Source of the DNA: JABMOV01 sp964344305
GTDB lineage: Bacteria > Fidelibacterota > Marinisomatia > Marinisomatales > JABMOV01
Assembly: GCA_964344305.1 (NCBI GenBank)
Contig: CAYFMT010000012.1
Span: 1-64,000 of the forward strand
DNA length: 64,000 nucleotides
Direction of reading: 5' to 3'
The notes beneath the pieces are model-generated. The model had not been told where the DNA came from. It was given only the letters and a program-made list of their open reading frames with translations, and searched no databases. Positions 17,358-25,023 of the stretch are shown in pieces. A program made the translations under genes and the position numbers. How positions within the stretch are numbered: the stretch's first letter is position 1; each line of letters starts with the position of its first letter.

Positions 17358-18074
17358 TTACTCCGTCACAATTGTTCCGAGTTTACTACCGGTTGCAATC
17401 TTTTTCAAGTCTCCCGAATGGTTAATATTGAATACACCGATGGGCATCTTGTTTTCCATACATAATGTAATAGCTGTCAGGTCCATAACCCGCAAATCAT
17501 TTCTCAGAACTTCCTGATAAGTAATGGTATCATATTTTACAGCGGATGGATTTTTTACTGGATCAGAATCATATACTCCATCAACTTTTGTCCCTTTCAG
17601 TACAATTTCTGCACCCAGTTCATTTGCACGTAATGCCGCAGCAGTGTCCGTAGAGAAATATGGATTTCCGGTACCTCCTGCAACTATGACAACACGACCT
17701 TTTTCCAAATGGCGAATTGCACGTCTCCTAATATAGGGTTCTGCAATTTTTGATACATCAATGGCAGTAAGTGTACGAGTAACAACATCCATTTTTTCTA
17801 GGGCATCCTGAACGGCTATTGCATTCATAATGGTCCCCAGCATTCCCATGTAGTCCCCTGTTACCCTATCCATACCACTTTTGGCAGCCTGTGCACCACG
17901 TAGAAGATTTCCTGCGCCGAGAATCAGTCCAATACTGATACCTAGGTCATGTATGGACTTGACTTCTGATGCAAGGTATCTTGCACGGACAGGATCAATG
18001 CCAAAACCCTGCTCACCTGCCAATACTTCTCCGCTTAATTTGAGTAGTATCCGCCTGTAAACAGGGTTTTCCAT
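17358..18074 (-). CDS. pyrH: UMP kinase
   Basis: This 238-residue amino-acid-kinase-fold enzyme phosphorylates UMP to UDP. Motifs seen are LKLSGE near the N terminus, GAGNLLRG (the family usually has GGGNIFRG), GGTGNPYFSTDT for UMP binding and KVDGVYDSDP. It sits between tsf and frr as in many bacteria, placing the entry to UTP synthesis under growth-rate control with translation genes. The glycine loop change (GAGN) is conservative. Confidence 0.97.
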   Translation of the reverse strand: MENPVYRRILLKLSGEVLAGEQGFGIDPVRARYLASEVKSIHDLGISIGLILGAGNLLRGAQAAKSGMDRVTGDYMGMLGTIMNAIAVQDALEKMDVVTRTLTAIDVSKIAEPYIRRRAIRHLEKGRVVIVAGGTGNPYFSTDTAAALRANELGAEIVLKGTKVDGVYDSDPVKNPSAVKYDTITYQEVLRNDLRVMDLTAITLCMENKMPIGVFNINHSGDLKKIATGSKLGTIVTE

Positions 18075-18093
18075 ATAGAGAAAAGCTTAAAGG

Positions 18094-18693
18094 CTAAACA
18101 GTTTCGCCTACAGCAAATCGGACATATCGATTCACCATGATGTTTTCACCCAGTGTTGCGACGGTATCCGTTATAAGATCCTTAACTTTTTTGTCAGAAT
18201 CCTTGATGAAAGCCTGATCTAAGAGGCAGTTCTCTTCATAGAATTTATTCATTTTTCCATCAACGATTTTTTCAAGGATGTGATCAGGTTTTCCAGAGGA
18301 CCTGGCCTGATCCATATAAATTTCTTTTTCCTTTTCAACCACATCGGAAGGCACATCTTCCCTTCTGATCGAAATCGGATTGGTAGCAGCGATCTGCATG
18401 GAAATATTGTGAGCAAGTTCTGTAAAACCATCTGTTTTTGCAACGAAGTCTGTTTCGCATCCAATATCCAGAAGTACACCAAGGCGCCCACCCTGATGTA
18501 TGTATGAATAGATCAATCCTTCATTTGCCGAACGTGCACTTTTTTTCTCTGCTTTGGCTACACCGGTTTTGCGAAGGTTATCAATTGCTTTTTCAATATC
18601 CCCATTTGATTCTACCAGTGCTTTTTTACAATCCATCATTCCTGCACCGGTTTTATCTCTTAATTCTTTTACTACTTTTGCGTCAATACTCAT
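18094..18693 (-). CDS. tsf: Translation elongation factor Ts (short form)
   Basis: This 199-residue guanine nucleotide exchange factor acts on EF-Tu. An N-terminal UBA-like domain (VKELRDKTGAGMMDCKKAL) is followed by the TDFVAKTD core. It is much shorter than the 283-residue E. coli protein and resembles the short form known from Thermus and cyanobacteria, lacking the second core repeat. Its ATG overlaps the rpsB stop (TAATG), indicating coupling. Confidence 0.97.
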   Translation of the reverse strand: MSIDAKVVKELRDKTGAGMMDCKKALVESNGDIEKAIDNLRKTGVAKAEKKSARSANEGLIYSYIHQGGRLGVLLDIGCETDFVAKTDGFTELAHNISMQIAATNPISIRREDVPSDVVEKEKEIYMDQARSSGKPDHILEKIVDGKMNKFYEENCLLDQAFIKDSDKKVKDLITDTVATLGENIMVNRYVRFAVGETV

Positions 18694-19541
18694 TATTTGC
18701 TCTCACTGTCATCCGTTTCTGTTTCAGCTTTTTCCTCAACTACAGGTTCTTTAACAGGTTTTTCTTCTGTTGTTTCCGTCGAGGCTGCTACTTCTTCTAC
18801 ATTTGCTTCAGGTTCCAAAACCGGTTCAACTTTTTCCTTAGTCGATGTTTCTTTCGCCTGTTTTGCATTGCGAGAATCAATAATAGAATCTGTTAAAGCA
18901 GAAATAATCAACTGGATTGTCCGAATGGAGTCATCGTTTGCAGGGATTGGATAATCGATCTGCGTTGGGTCCGTGTTTGTATCCACGATTGCGATGATGG
19001 GAATTCCCAGTCTTTTTGCTTCACGTATGGCTGTATGCTCAAAGGACGCATCCACAACAACTATCACATCCGGCAAGCGACGCATGTCCTTAATACCACG
19101 GTGCTGATCGGACAATTTGATACGTTCACGATCCAGCATCTGAATTTCTTTTTTCGTCAGATTCTCATAGATACTGGAACCTTCTTTTTCAAGAAGCTGC
19201 AATCGCTTAATGCTTTTTTTAATGGTAGAATAATTTGTAAGAGTACCACCGAGCCAGCGTTCAACAACGTAAAACATTCCACAACGATCTGCTTCTTGCT
19301 GAACAATATCCTTTGCCTGCTTTTTGGTCCCAACAAACAGGACTTCGCCTTTCCTGTCCACGACTTTGGAGAGGAAAGAAGACGCTTTTTCCAGCTGACG
19401 GATTGTTTCTTCCAGGTTGATGATGTGCACCCCATTTTTTTCCATAAGGATGTACTTCTTATAGTTGGGATGCCATTTGCGGGTGACATGACCAAAGTGC
19501 GCACCCGTTCCTAATAGATCTTCGAAATTAATTTGTGCCAT
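18693..19541 (-). CDS. rpsB: 30S ribosomal protein S2
   Basis: This is a 282-residue protein. The start MAQINFEDLLGTGAHFGH is the standard S2 N terminus; an upstream in-frame ATG would add 27 unrelated residues inside rpsI. Conserved stretches include TRKWHPNYKKYI, FVGTKKQAKDIV and RWLGGTLTN. The C terminus carries an acidic, Glu/Lys/Thr-rich tail of about 55 residues, likely disordered. The stop overlaps the tsf start by one base. Confidence 0.97.
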   Translation of the reverse strand: MAQINFEDLLGTGAHFGHVTRKWHPNYKKYILMEKNGVHIINLEETIRQLEKASSFLSKVVDRKGEVLFVGTKKQAKDIVQQEADRCGMFYVVERWLGGTLTNYSTIKKSIKRLQLLEKEGSSIYENLTKKEIQMLDRERIKLSDQHRGIKDMRRLPDVIVVVDASFEHTAIREAKRLGIPIIAIVDTNTDPTQIDYPIPANDDSIRTIQLIISALTDSIIDSRNAKQAKETSTKEKVEPVLEPEANVEEVAASTETTEEKPVKEPVVEEKAETETDDSESK

Positions 19542-19545
19542 AATC

Positions 19546-19938
19546 TTAACGCTTTGAGAATTGGAATCGTTTACGTGCACCGGGTTGACCGTATTTCTTC
19601 CGTTCAACTTTTCTGGCGTCACGTGTGAGAAATCCTGCTTTCTTCAATTCCGCACGAAACTCACTGTTTACTTCTAATAATGCACGGGAAATGCCAAGGC
19701 GGATAGCGCCTGCCTGGCCGGTTAGGCCACCACCAGTTACATTAACACGAATATCATAATCGTTCTGGACATCCAATAATTCCAGTGGTTGACGAACCAC
19801 TGTGCCAAGGGTTGCTCGACACAGATAATCATCATATTTGCGATTATTGATTAAAATTTCACCTTTTCCAGGTTTTAGATATACTCGAGCAATGGAACTC
19901 TTCCTTCTACCCGTACCTTGATAATATGATTCAGCCAT
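19546..19938 (-). CDS. rpsI: 30S ribosomal protein S9
   Basis: This 130-residue protein has the S9 start YYQGTGRRKSSIARVYL, the VTGGGLTGQAGAIRLG core and the basic C-terminal tail RKKYGQPGARKRFQFSKR that reaches the ribosomal P site. Its ATG overlaps the rplM stop (TAATG). The rplM-rpsI pair continues directly into rpsB 4 bases later. Confidence 0.98.
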   Translation of the reverse strand: MAESYYQGTGRRKSSIARVYLKPGKGEILINNRKYDDYLCRATLGTVVRQPLELLDVQNDYDIRVNVTGGGLTGQAGAIRLGISRALLEVNSEFRAELKKAGFLTRDARKVERKKYGQPGARKRFQFSKR

Positions 19939-20366
19939 TATACATCCAGTACTTTAGGGGATTGTGCTTCATGAGGATGAGTTGATCCCGCATATACTTT
20001 TAAGTGTTTGAATATCTGCCTTCCCAGTCGGTTATGAGGCAGCATTCCTTTTACTGCATACTCAATGATCCGTTCAGGATATTTGCGCTGTAGTTCCTTA
20101 TACTGGGTCAGGCTGTCTCCTCCAGGATAATTGGTATGTTTGAAATACATCTTTTGGGTCTCTTTATTACCGGAAACCCGAATTTTTTCTGCATTAATAA
20201 CAATAACACCATCGCCCATATCAAGGTGTGGTGAAAATTCAGGTTTATGCTTTCCTCGCAAAACCTGGGCAATTTCACTGGCAAAGCGACCGAGGGTTTT
20301 TCCGTCTGCATCGGCGACCCACCAGTTCCGTTGAATATCTGTTTCTTTAACTGTCTTCGTTTTCAT
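19938..20366 (-). CDS. rplM: 50S ribosomal protein L13
   Basis: This 142-residue protein shows RNWWVADADGKTLGRFAS, YFKHTNYPGG and VKGMLPHNRLGRQ, all diagnostic of L13. ATG at 20366 is chosen because GTGGAG lies just upstream and the family starts here; a more upstream in-frame start would add 8 unusual residues. It is the first gene of the six-gene translation operon. Confidence 0.98.
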   Translation of the reverse strand: MKTKTVKETDIQRNWWVADADGKTLGRFASEIAQVLRGKHKPEFSPHLDMGDGVIVINAEKIRVSGNKETQKMYFKHTNYPGGDSLTQYKELQRKYPERIIEYAVKGMLPHNRLGRQIFKHLKVYAGSTHPHEAQSPKVLDV

Positions 20367-20451
20367 AATCTCCACTTCGAAAATAGCCACGAAAATTAGT
20401 TTAGCGATTTCCAGAATTCAAATAATTAATATAATGTTTTAGTAGGGGCAT

Positions 20452-20482
20452 ATGCGCCATCATCCATTCGATCATGGCGCAT
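20452..20482 (-). promoter_or_regulatory. Hairpin in the rplM leader / pyrC 3' end
   Basis: ATGCGCCAT and its exact complement pair with a 13-base interior, extendable past a G-G mismatch by three more pairs. No T run follows on the minus strand, so it is not a normal terminator. It lies 86 bases before rplM, where L13 leader control elements occur in other bacteria. Confidence 0.4.
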
Positions 20483-20505
20483 TAATTACACTTGATTAAA
20501 TAGAA

Positions 20506-21798
20506 TTAATTCAAAATAACCGTGTGAATCCCATTGATGACCGCAACAGGCTTTCCGGTGAACTGCTTACCAACATAGGGACAATTTTGTGATCTTGAAA
20601 AGATGTGATTTTCGGTAAACGTCCACTCTAATTCAGTATCAAGCACAACAAGTTCAGCTGGTTTTCCTTCCTGGAGAATATCGATATCAAACCTCATAAT
20701 TTTACGTGGCTCAATAGTCATGGCATCCAATACCCTTTCCAGTGAAAGTCCTGATCCTTTTACCAGAGACGTATAAGTTGCGCCAAAACTGGTTTCAAGC
20801 CCAATGAGACCAAATGGAGCAATATCAAACGTTCCCTCCTTTTCCTCAATGGTGTGAGGAGCATGATCCGTCGCAATGCAATCTATTGTTCCATCATTTA
20901 CACCTGCAATGAGCGCCTGCCTGTCATCTTCTGTACGTATGGGTGGGGCAACTTTGAGATTCGTGTCATAGGTTTCCAAATCTGAATCAGTGAAGAATAA
21001 GTGATGTGGTGTTACTTCTGCTGTAACCTTCGCTCCTTTTTTCTTCATGTCTCGGATAAGATTGACTGATTTAGCAGAGCTCACATGTGGAACATGAAGC
21101 ACCGCTTCAGTCAAGTTTGCCAGTTCCAGGTCCCTATGCACCATAACGGATTCAGATAAATCTGGATTTCCGGGTAATCCCATTCTGGTAGACACGCGAC
21201 CTTCATTCATGACACCATCAGCACGAATATGCACATCTTCCGCGTGATTGATCACAGGAACCTGAACAAGTTTCGAGTATTCCAGTGCCAGTCGCATGAC
21301 CTGACCATCCTGTATTGGAAGTCCATCATCACTAAACGCTACAGCTCCTTCCGCTTTCATACTGGCCATTTCAGTCATTTCTTTCCCATTTTGCTGCTTT
21401 GTCACAGCGCCTATTGGGTGGATGTGAACTGGCAGATCCCCTTGTTTGTCATTGATGAACCGAATGGATTCAGGTGTATCCAGTGGCGGGTTCGTATTGG
21501 GCATTACACAGACTCTAGTAAATCCTCCGGCAAGAGCTGCGTCTGCTCCTGATTTCAGCGTTTCCTTGTCTTCCCTGCCTGGCTCGCGGAAATGAACATG
21601 TATATCGCAAAATCCCTGGGTGATGATTTTGCCAGTACAATCCAATGTCTCAAACGATTTTTTTCCCTCAATATCACCGATGGTTTTTATAACACCATCC
21701 ATGATTAGTATATCCTTCTTTGTCATACTTTTATCAGCAGGATTATAGAGTGTCCCACCTTTTAAAAGCAGTGGTTTATCCTGTTTTTTCTTCTGCAT
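20506..21798 (-). CDS. pyrC: Dihydroorotase
   Basis: This 430-residue zinc amidohydrolase closes carbamoyl-aspartate to dihydroorotate, the third step of pyrimidine synthesis. The metal motif DIHVHFREPG, the later metal histidines in INHAED and VTPHHL, and the catalytic Asp in ATDHAPHT are present, the class I (allantoinase-like) pattern. ATG at 21798 is preferred because AGGTGAG sits 6 bases upstream; a GTG 9 bases further up abuts the pyrB stop. It is coupled to pyrB and under the PyrR attenuator. Confidence 0.96.
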   Translation of the reverse strand: MQKKKQDKPLLLKGGTLYNPADKSMTKKDILIMDGVIKTIGDIEGKKSFETLDCTGKIITQGFCDIHVHFREPGREDKETLKSGADAALAGGFTRVCVMPNTNPPLDTPESIRFINDKQGDLPVHIHPIGAVTKQQNGKEMTEMASMKAEGAVAFSDDGLPIQDGQVMRLALEYSKLVQVPVINHAEDVHIRADGVMNEGRVSTRMGLPGNPDLSESVMVHRDLELANLTEAVLHVPHVSSAKSVNLIRDMKKKGAKVTAEVTPHHLFFTDSDLETYDTNLKVAPPIRTEDDRQALIAGVNDGTIDCIATDHAPHTIEEKEGTFDIAPFGLIGLETSFGATYTSLVKGSGLSLERVLDAMTIEPRKIMRFDIDILQEGKPAELVVLDTELEWTFTENHIFSRSQNCPYVGKQFTGKPVAVINGIHTVILN

Positions 21799-21807
21799 TT
21801 TTCTCAC

Positions 21808-22737
21808 CTAATTCAAATCTGGTTTACCACCAAGGTATAAATATAAAATCGCCATACGAGAGGCAACTCCATTTAATACCTGGTTCAGGATGATAGCCTG
21901 ATCTCCATCGGCTATACGACTGTCGATTTCTACTCCCCTGTTCATGGGACCGGGATGCATAATGATTACCTCTTTCTTCAGTCTGGATAACCTCTCCTCA
22001 GTTACTCCAAACTGGAGTCTGTACTCGCGTATGGAAGGGAACAGTCCTACACCCATTCTTTCCATCTGAATTCTGAGAACATTTACAGCATCTGCCCATT
22101 CCAGAACTTTATCCACATCGTGACTAACCGAAACACCCAATTCAGCAATATGGGGTGGAATTAGGGTTGGTGGTCCACAAAGAGTTACCTCTGCTCCCAT
22201 TTTAACTAATCCATGGATGTTGCTTAATGCCACACGACTGTGACTGATATCTCCGATAATTCCAACTTTTAGTCCTTTGAATTTCCCGAACACTTCATAG
22301 AGACTCATCATATCCAGAATACCCTGGGATGGGTGTTCATGTGTACCATCTCCTGCATTGATGACAACGGCGTCGATGTATTTTGTTAAATGAAGTGGAG
22401 CCCCGGGAGTAGGATGCCTCATGACCACTGCATCGATTTTCATGGCTTCAATATTTTGGGCTGTATCCTTAAATGTTTCCCCCTTTTTCAAGCTGCTTGT
22501 AGACGCAGAAAAGTTTACTGTGTCTGCACTCAATCGTTTCTGTGCCAGTTCAAAACTGATACGGGTTCTCGTGGAGTTTTCGAAAAAGAGATTTACGATT
22601 GTCTTCCCCTGTAGGGAGGGTACTTTCTTAATCGGTCGATCCAGTACCTCCTTAAAGCGGAAGGCTGTATCGATGATCATCTGGATATCTTCGCTCGGTG
22701 TGTGTTCCAAACCCAGAAGGTGTTTATTTTTTAACAT
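21808..22737 (-). CDS. pyrB: Aspartate carbamoyltransferase, catalytic chain
   Basis: This 309-residue enzyme joins carbamoyl phosphate and aspartate. Visible are the carbamoyl-phosphate loop FFENSTRTRISFE, THEHPSQG and the aspartate-binding HPGPMNRG. The ATG at 22737 is preceded by GGAGG inside the end of pyrR; a start 45 bases upstream would lie within pyrR. No pyrI regulatory chain is present, fitting the PyrR-controlled class of operon, in which transcription is the main control. Confidence 0.97.
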   Translation of the reverse strand: MLKNKHLLGLEHTPSEDIQMIIDTAFRFKEVLDRPIKKVPSLQGKTIVNLFFENSTRTRISFELAQKRLSADTVNFSASTSSLKKGETFKDTAQNIEAMKIDAVVMRHPTPGAPLHLTKYIDAVVINAGDGTHEHPSQGILDMMSLYEVFGKFKGLKVGIIGDISHSRVALSNIHGLVKMGAEVTLCGPPTLIPPHIAELGVSVSHDVDKVLEWADAVNVLRIQMERMGVGLFPSIREYRLQFGVTEERLSRLKKEVIIMHPGPMNRGVEIDSRIADGDQAIILNQVLNGVASRMAILYLYLGGKPDLN

Positions 22738-22738
22738 G

Positions 22739-23281
22739 TTATTCCGCCTCCAGGGCGATGAGTTGTACTGCGTCTTTTCCATCCACTTCTTTCAGGAGAA
22801 CTTTCACATGCTCCCCCTCATGGGTAGGGATATTCTTCCCAACAAAATCTGCTCGAATTGGCATTTCACGGTGACCGCGATCTACCAGGACTGCCAGTTG
22901 AATTTTCGCTGGACGGCCAAATACAAGTAGTTCCTCAATTGCAGCCCGAATGGTACGACCACTGAAGAGAACATCATCGATGAGAATAATCGTTTTGTCG
23001 TCGATGGATCCATGAAGATCTGTTCCCTTAACCTGGGGAACAACGAGACGATGTCGAAAATCATCCCTGTGAAACGTGATATCCACCGACCCCATAGGGA
23101 CCTCGGTGGATGTATTGTCGAAAATCAATTTCTGGATCCTCGTTGCCAGTGGTACCCCCCTCGTATGTATGCCTACGAGCACCAGGTTTCCTGGACCATC
23201 ATTGCTTTCTATGATCTCATGGGAAAGCCTGGTGATAGTCCTGTTAACGGACGTGGCATCTAACATCATTTTTGTTTTCAT
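22739..23281 (-). CDS. pyrR: PyrR: UMP-sensing attenuation protein / uracil phosphoribosyltransferase
   Basis: This 180-residue member of the PRPP-transferase fold has the loop IILIDDVLFSGRTIRAA and the dimer-contact segment LVLVGIHTRGVPLA. In characterised bacteria PyrR bound to UMP attaches to pyr leader RNA and favours termination. A matching binding loop and terminator sit directly upstream here. ATG at 23281 has GGAG 9 bases before it. It heads pyrR-pyrB-pyrC. Confidence 0.96.
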   Translation of the reverse strand: MKTKMMLDATSVNRTITRLSHEIIESNDGPGNLVLVGIHTRGVPLATRIQKLIFDNTSTEVPMGSVDITFHRDDFRHRLVVPQVKGTDLHGSIDDKTIILIDDVLFSGRTIRAAIEELLVFGRPAKIQLAVLVDRGHREMPIRADFVGKNIPTHEGEHVKVLLKEVDGKDAVQLIALEAE

Positions 23282-23298
23282 GCATTTTCTCCTGTAAT

Positions 23299-23353
23299 AA
23301 AAAAGCCCCTTTGCAGGCATCCGGATGTCCGAATTGTCTGCAAAAAGGCTTTT
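23299..23353 (-). terminator. Attenuator terminator of the pyr operon
   Basis: On the minus strand AAAAGCCUUUUUGCAG pairs continuously (two U-G pairs) with CUGCAAAGGGGCUUUU, followed by a U run, ending 18 bases before the pyrR ATG. A small inner CGGA/UCCG stem fills the loop. Its position inside the leader, before the first gene, marks it as conditional. Confidence 0.88.
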
Positions 23354-23359
23354 GCGTTG

Positions 23360-23391
23360 CCCTTTCCTTCTCTCAGGAACGGATTAAAGGG
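23360..23391 (-). promoter_or_regulatory. PyrR-binding loop (anti-antiterminator)
   Basis: In the leader RNA, CCCUUU and AAAGGG form the lower stem, AAU is a bulge, CC pairs GG, G is a second bulge, and UUC/GAA closes the hexaloop CUGAGA. This fits the known PyrR site: lower stem, internal bulge, upper stem and a CNGNGA hexaloop. The 3' half (GAAAGGGC) can alternatively pair with GCCUUUUU of the terminator, giving the expected antiterminator. Confidence 0.82.
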
Positions 23392-23462
23392 ATTCATCGG
23401 CGGGGAATTTACCAATCTGGACAGAAAGAGTGAAGGAGAAAAACCCAGGAAAGTCAGATTGA

Positions 23463-23491
23463 TGTATACGTCCAAAATAATTGAATTACAA
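23463..23491 (-). promoter_or_regulatory. Candidate promoter for pyrR-pyrB-pyrC
   Basis: On the minus strand TTGTAA (23491-23486) and TATACA (23468-23463) are 17 bases apart, each matching 4 of 6 consensus bases. A start near 23456 would give a leader of about 175 bases containing the whole attenuator. Confidence 0.35.
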
Positions 23492-23527
23492 TGATCCTCT
23501 TTATGACATGATAATAAGAGCCGATAA

Positions 23528-23620
23528 GGATCTAAAAGCTGGTCTGATAAAAAAAGAAACGTGTCTGAAGAACGCCATAGGCGTTCAAGTTTGTTTCTTT
23601 TCAGGACAGCTTCTAGATCC
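23528..23620. repeat. Long imperfect inverted repeat with inner hairpin
   Basis: GGATCTA-AAGCTG-CTGA-AAAAGAAAC on the left is mirrored on the right (23593-23620) with few mismatches. The centre holds GAACGCC/GGCGTTC around ATA (23570-23586). On the minus strand GUUUC is followed by a run of U, so it may serve as the miaA terminator, but it is far larger than needed. It may be a dispersed intergenic repeat or a structured RNA. Confidence 0.75.
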
Positions 23621-23636
23621 AGGCGAGTAGAATCAA

Positions 23637-23676
23637 GTCTTGAATTTTTGATTCTTTTGTTTCAAGACAAAAGAAT
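23637..23676. repeat. Two overlapping, mutually exclusive hairpins
   Basis: GTCTTGAA (23637-23644) pairs with TTCAAGAC (23661-23668). ATTCTTTTG (23651-23659) pairs with CAAAAGAAT (23668-23676). The two stems overlap and cannot form together. Two more inverted repeats follow: AAAATTTAAA with TTTAAATTTT (23705-23737) and the palindrome ATTTGTTAACAAAT (23765-23778). No gene is seen in 23392-23824. Confidence 0.7.
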
Positions 23677-23824
23677 ATGATCATCACTATTAAAACCCTT
23701 ACACAAAATTTAAATCATGACTTTAGTTTTAAATTTTAGGAGGATATATTTTTAAGATTGGTCTATTTGTTAACAAATTATAACTATGGTACCACATCAT
23801 GAGCAGTTGCTCCGGGTTACTGCA

Positions 23825-24754
23825 CTACTCCCAGGCATCAACAATACTTTTCGAAGTCTCCATGATTGAATAGTTATCATTAATATTTACAGTAAAATCG
23901 AATTGTTCTTTTCTGAACCATTGAACCTGACGTCGTGCAAATTGTCTGGTTCGCAATACGATCTCGTCAATAAGTTCCTTTTGGTTCAGTTCATCGTGCA
24001 GGAATTTGAATATTTGCCGGTAACCAATTGAGTCGAGAACCGGTATATTGCTCTCACCATATTTTTCTTTAAGAGCCTTCACCTCCTTAACCCACCCCTG
24101 GTTCATCATGTTGATGGTTCTTTGCCTTATACGTGATTCCAGGTAATCCATTTCTACATTTAACCATACTGAAAAAGGTCGAATAGTGTTTCCCGTCGAT
24201 GATTTCTGATCCAGAAAGTGTTCTGAGGGTGTTTTCCCTGTTGATAGATAGATTTCCAGGGCTCTCACAAGCCGTTTCCTATTGTTTGGGTGAGTAATAC
24301 CAGCATATTCGGGATCAACTGTCTTCAGCCTATCAAGAAGGATCTCACCACCTAACTCATCGTATTCCTTGTTCAAGTCCTCTCGCACAGCCAGATCAGA
24401 CTTGCTTCCACTGAAGATCCCTTCAGTCAGTGCTCTATAGTACAAACCGGCCCCTCCACAAATTATTGGATTGTTTCCACGACCTTGTATTTTATCCACG
24501 ATACCTGTGACCATTTTTGCATATTCACCGGCTGACACAGATTGTGTTGGTGATCGGAACCCAATCAAATGGTGAGGTATTCCATCCATTTCAACTTTAG
24601 ATGGTTGGGCGGTCCCAATTTCCATATCAATATAAATCTGCCTGGAATCCAGCCCTATAACCTCCCCTGATATCTGCTTTGCAACAGTCACTGCCAGCGA
24701 AGTTTTACCAGATGCGGTGGGTCCCAGTATGGAAATAAGTGAAGGAGTTTTCAT
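23825..24754 (-). CDS. miaA: tRNA dimethylallyltransferase
   Basis: This 309-residue enzyme adds a dimethylallyl group to A37 of tRNAs reading UNN codons. The P-loop GPTASGKT (residues 11-18), DSRQIYIDMEIGTAQPS, the GGAGLYYRAL helix and the RQFARRQVQWFR C-terminal segment are characteristic. Length is normal. It is divergent from the small membrane protein at 24832 and is separated from pyrR by the structured 543-base spacer, so it probably forms its own transcript. Confidence 0.97.
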   Translation of the reverse strand: MKTPSLISILGPTASGKTSLAVTVAKQISGEVIGLDSRQIYIDMEIGTAQPSKVEMDGIPHHLIGFRSPTQSVSAGEYAKMVTGIVDKIQGRGNNPIICGGAGLYYRALTEGIFSGSKSDLAVREDLNKEYDELGGEILLDRLKTVDPEYAGITHPNNRKRLVRALEIYLSTGKTPSEHFLDQKSSTGNTIRPFSVWLNVEMDYLESRIRQRTINMMNQGWVKEVKALKEKYGESNIPVLDSIGYRQIFKFLHDELNQKELIDEIVLRTRQFARRQVQWFRKEQFDFTVNINDNYSIMETSKSIVDAWE

Positions 24755-24831
24755 GTGCAGAGTTTACGATGATTGTTATTTTCAAATTAGGACTAATGCA
24801 TGTATGTTTACCTTCAATAAAAGGAGTATTC

Positions 24832-25020
24832 ATGAATAATCAATCAGTTGCAATGACCCTTTCAATCATCGGGATATTATTGTTTATCGCACCCAGTTTC
24901 GATGTCATTCCAAACAAATACGGTGAATTTTTTGGGATTGCCTTTATGCTGTTTGCAGGTGCTGCCTGGGGAGGGTTTTATTCAAAAAACAAGAAGTCAA
25001 AAAGTGAATCTGGTGACTAA
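24832..25020 (+). CDS. Small two-helix membrane protein
   Basis: This 62-residue protein has hydrophobic segments at about residues 9-24 and 36-52 and a Lys/Ser-rich tail (KNKKSKSES). It is probably an inner-membrane protein with both ends on the same side. AAAAGGAG precedes the ATG by 6 bases; an upstream in-frame start at 24739 would overlap miaA and lacks such a site. I do not recognise a family. It ends 3 bases before the nitroreductase gene, so the two are likely coupled. Confidence 0.7.
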   Translation: MNNQSVAMTLSIIGILLFIAPSFDVIPNKYGEFFGIAFMLFAGAAWGGFYSKNKKSKSESGD

Positions 25021-25023
25021 TCC

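Noticed and set aside
23278..23475. 65-codon open frame on the minus strand across the pyr leader.
   Set aside because: It lies over the PyrR-binding loop and terminator, overlaps the pyrR start and has no ribosome-binding site.
23738..23743. AGGAGG on the plus strand as a start signal for a small gene.
   Set aside because: No start codon lies at a workable distance and no open frame of useful length follows.
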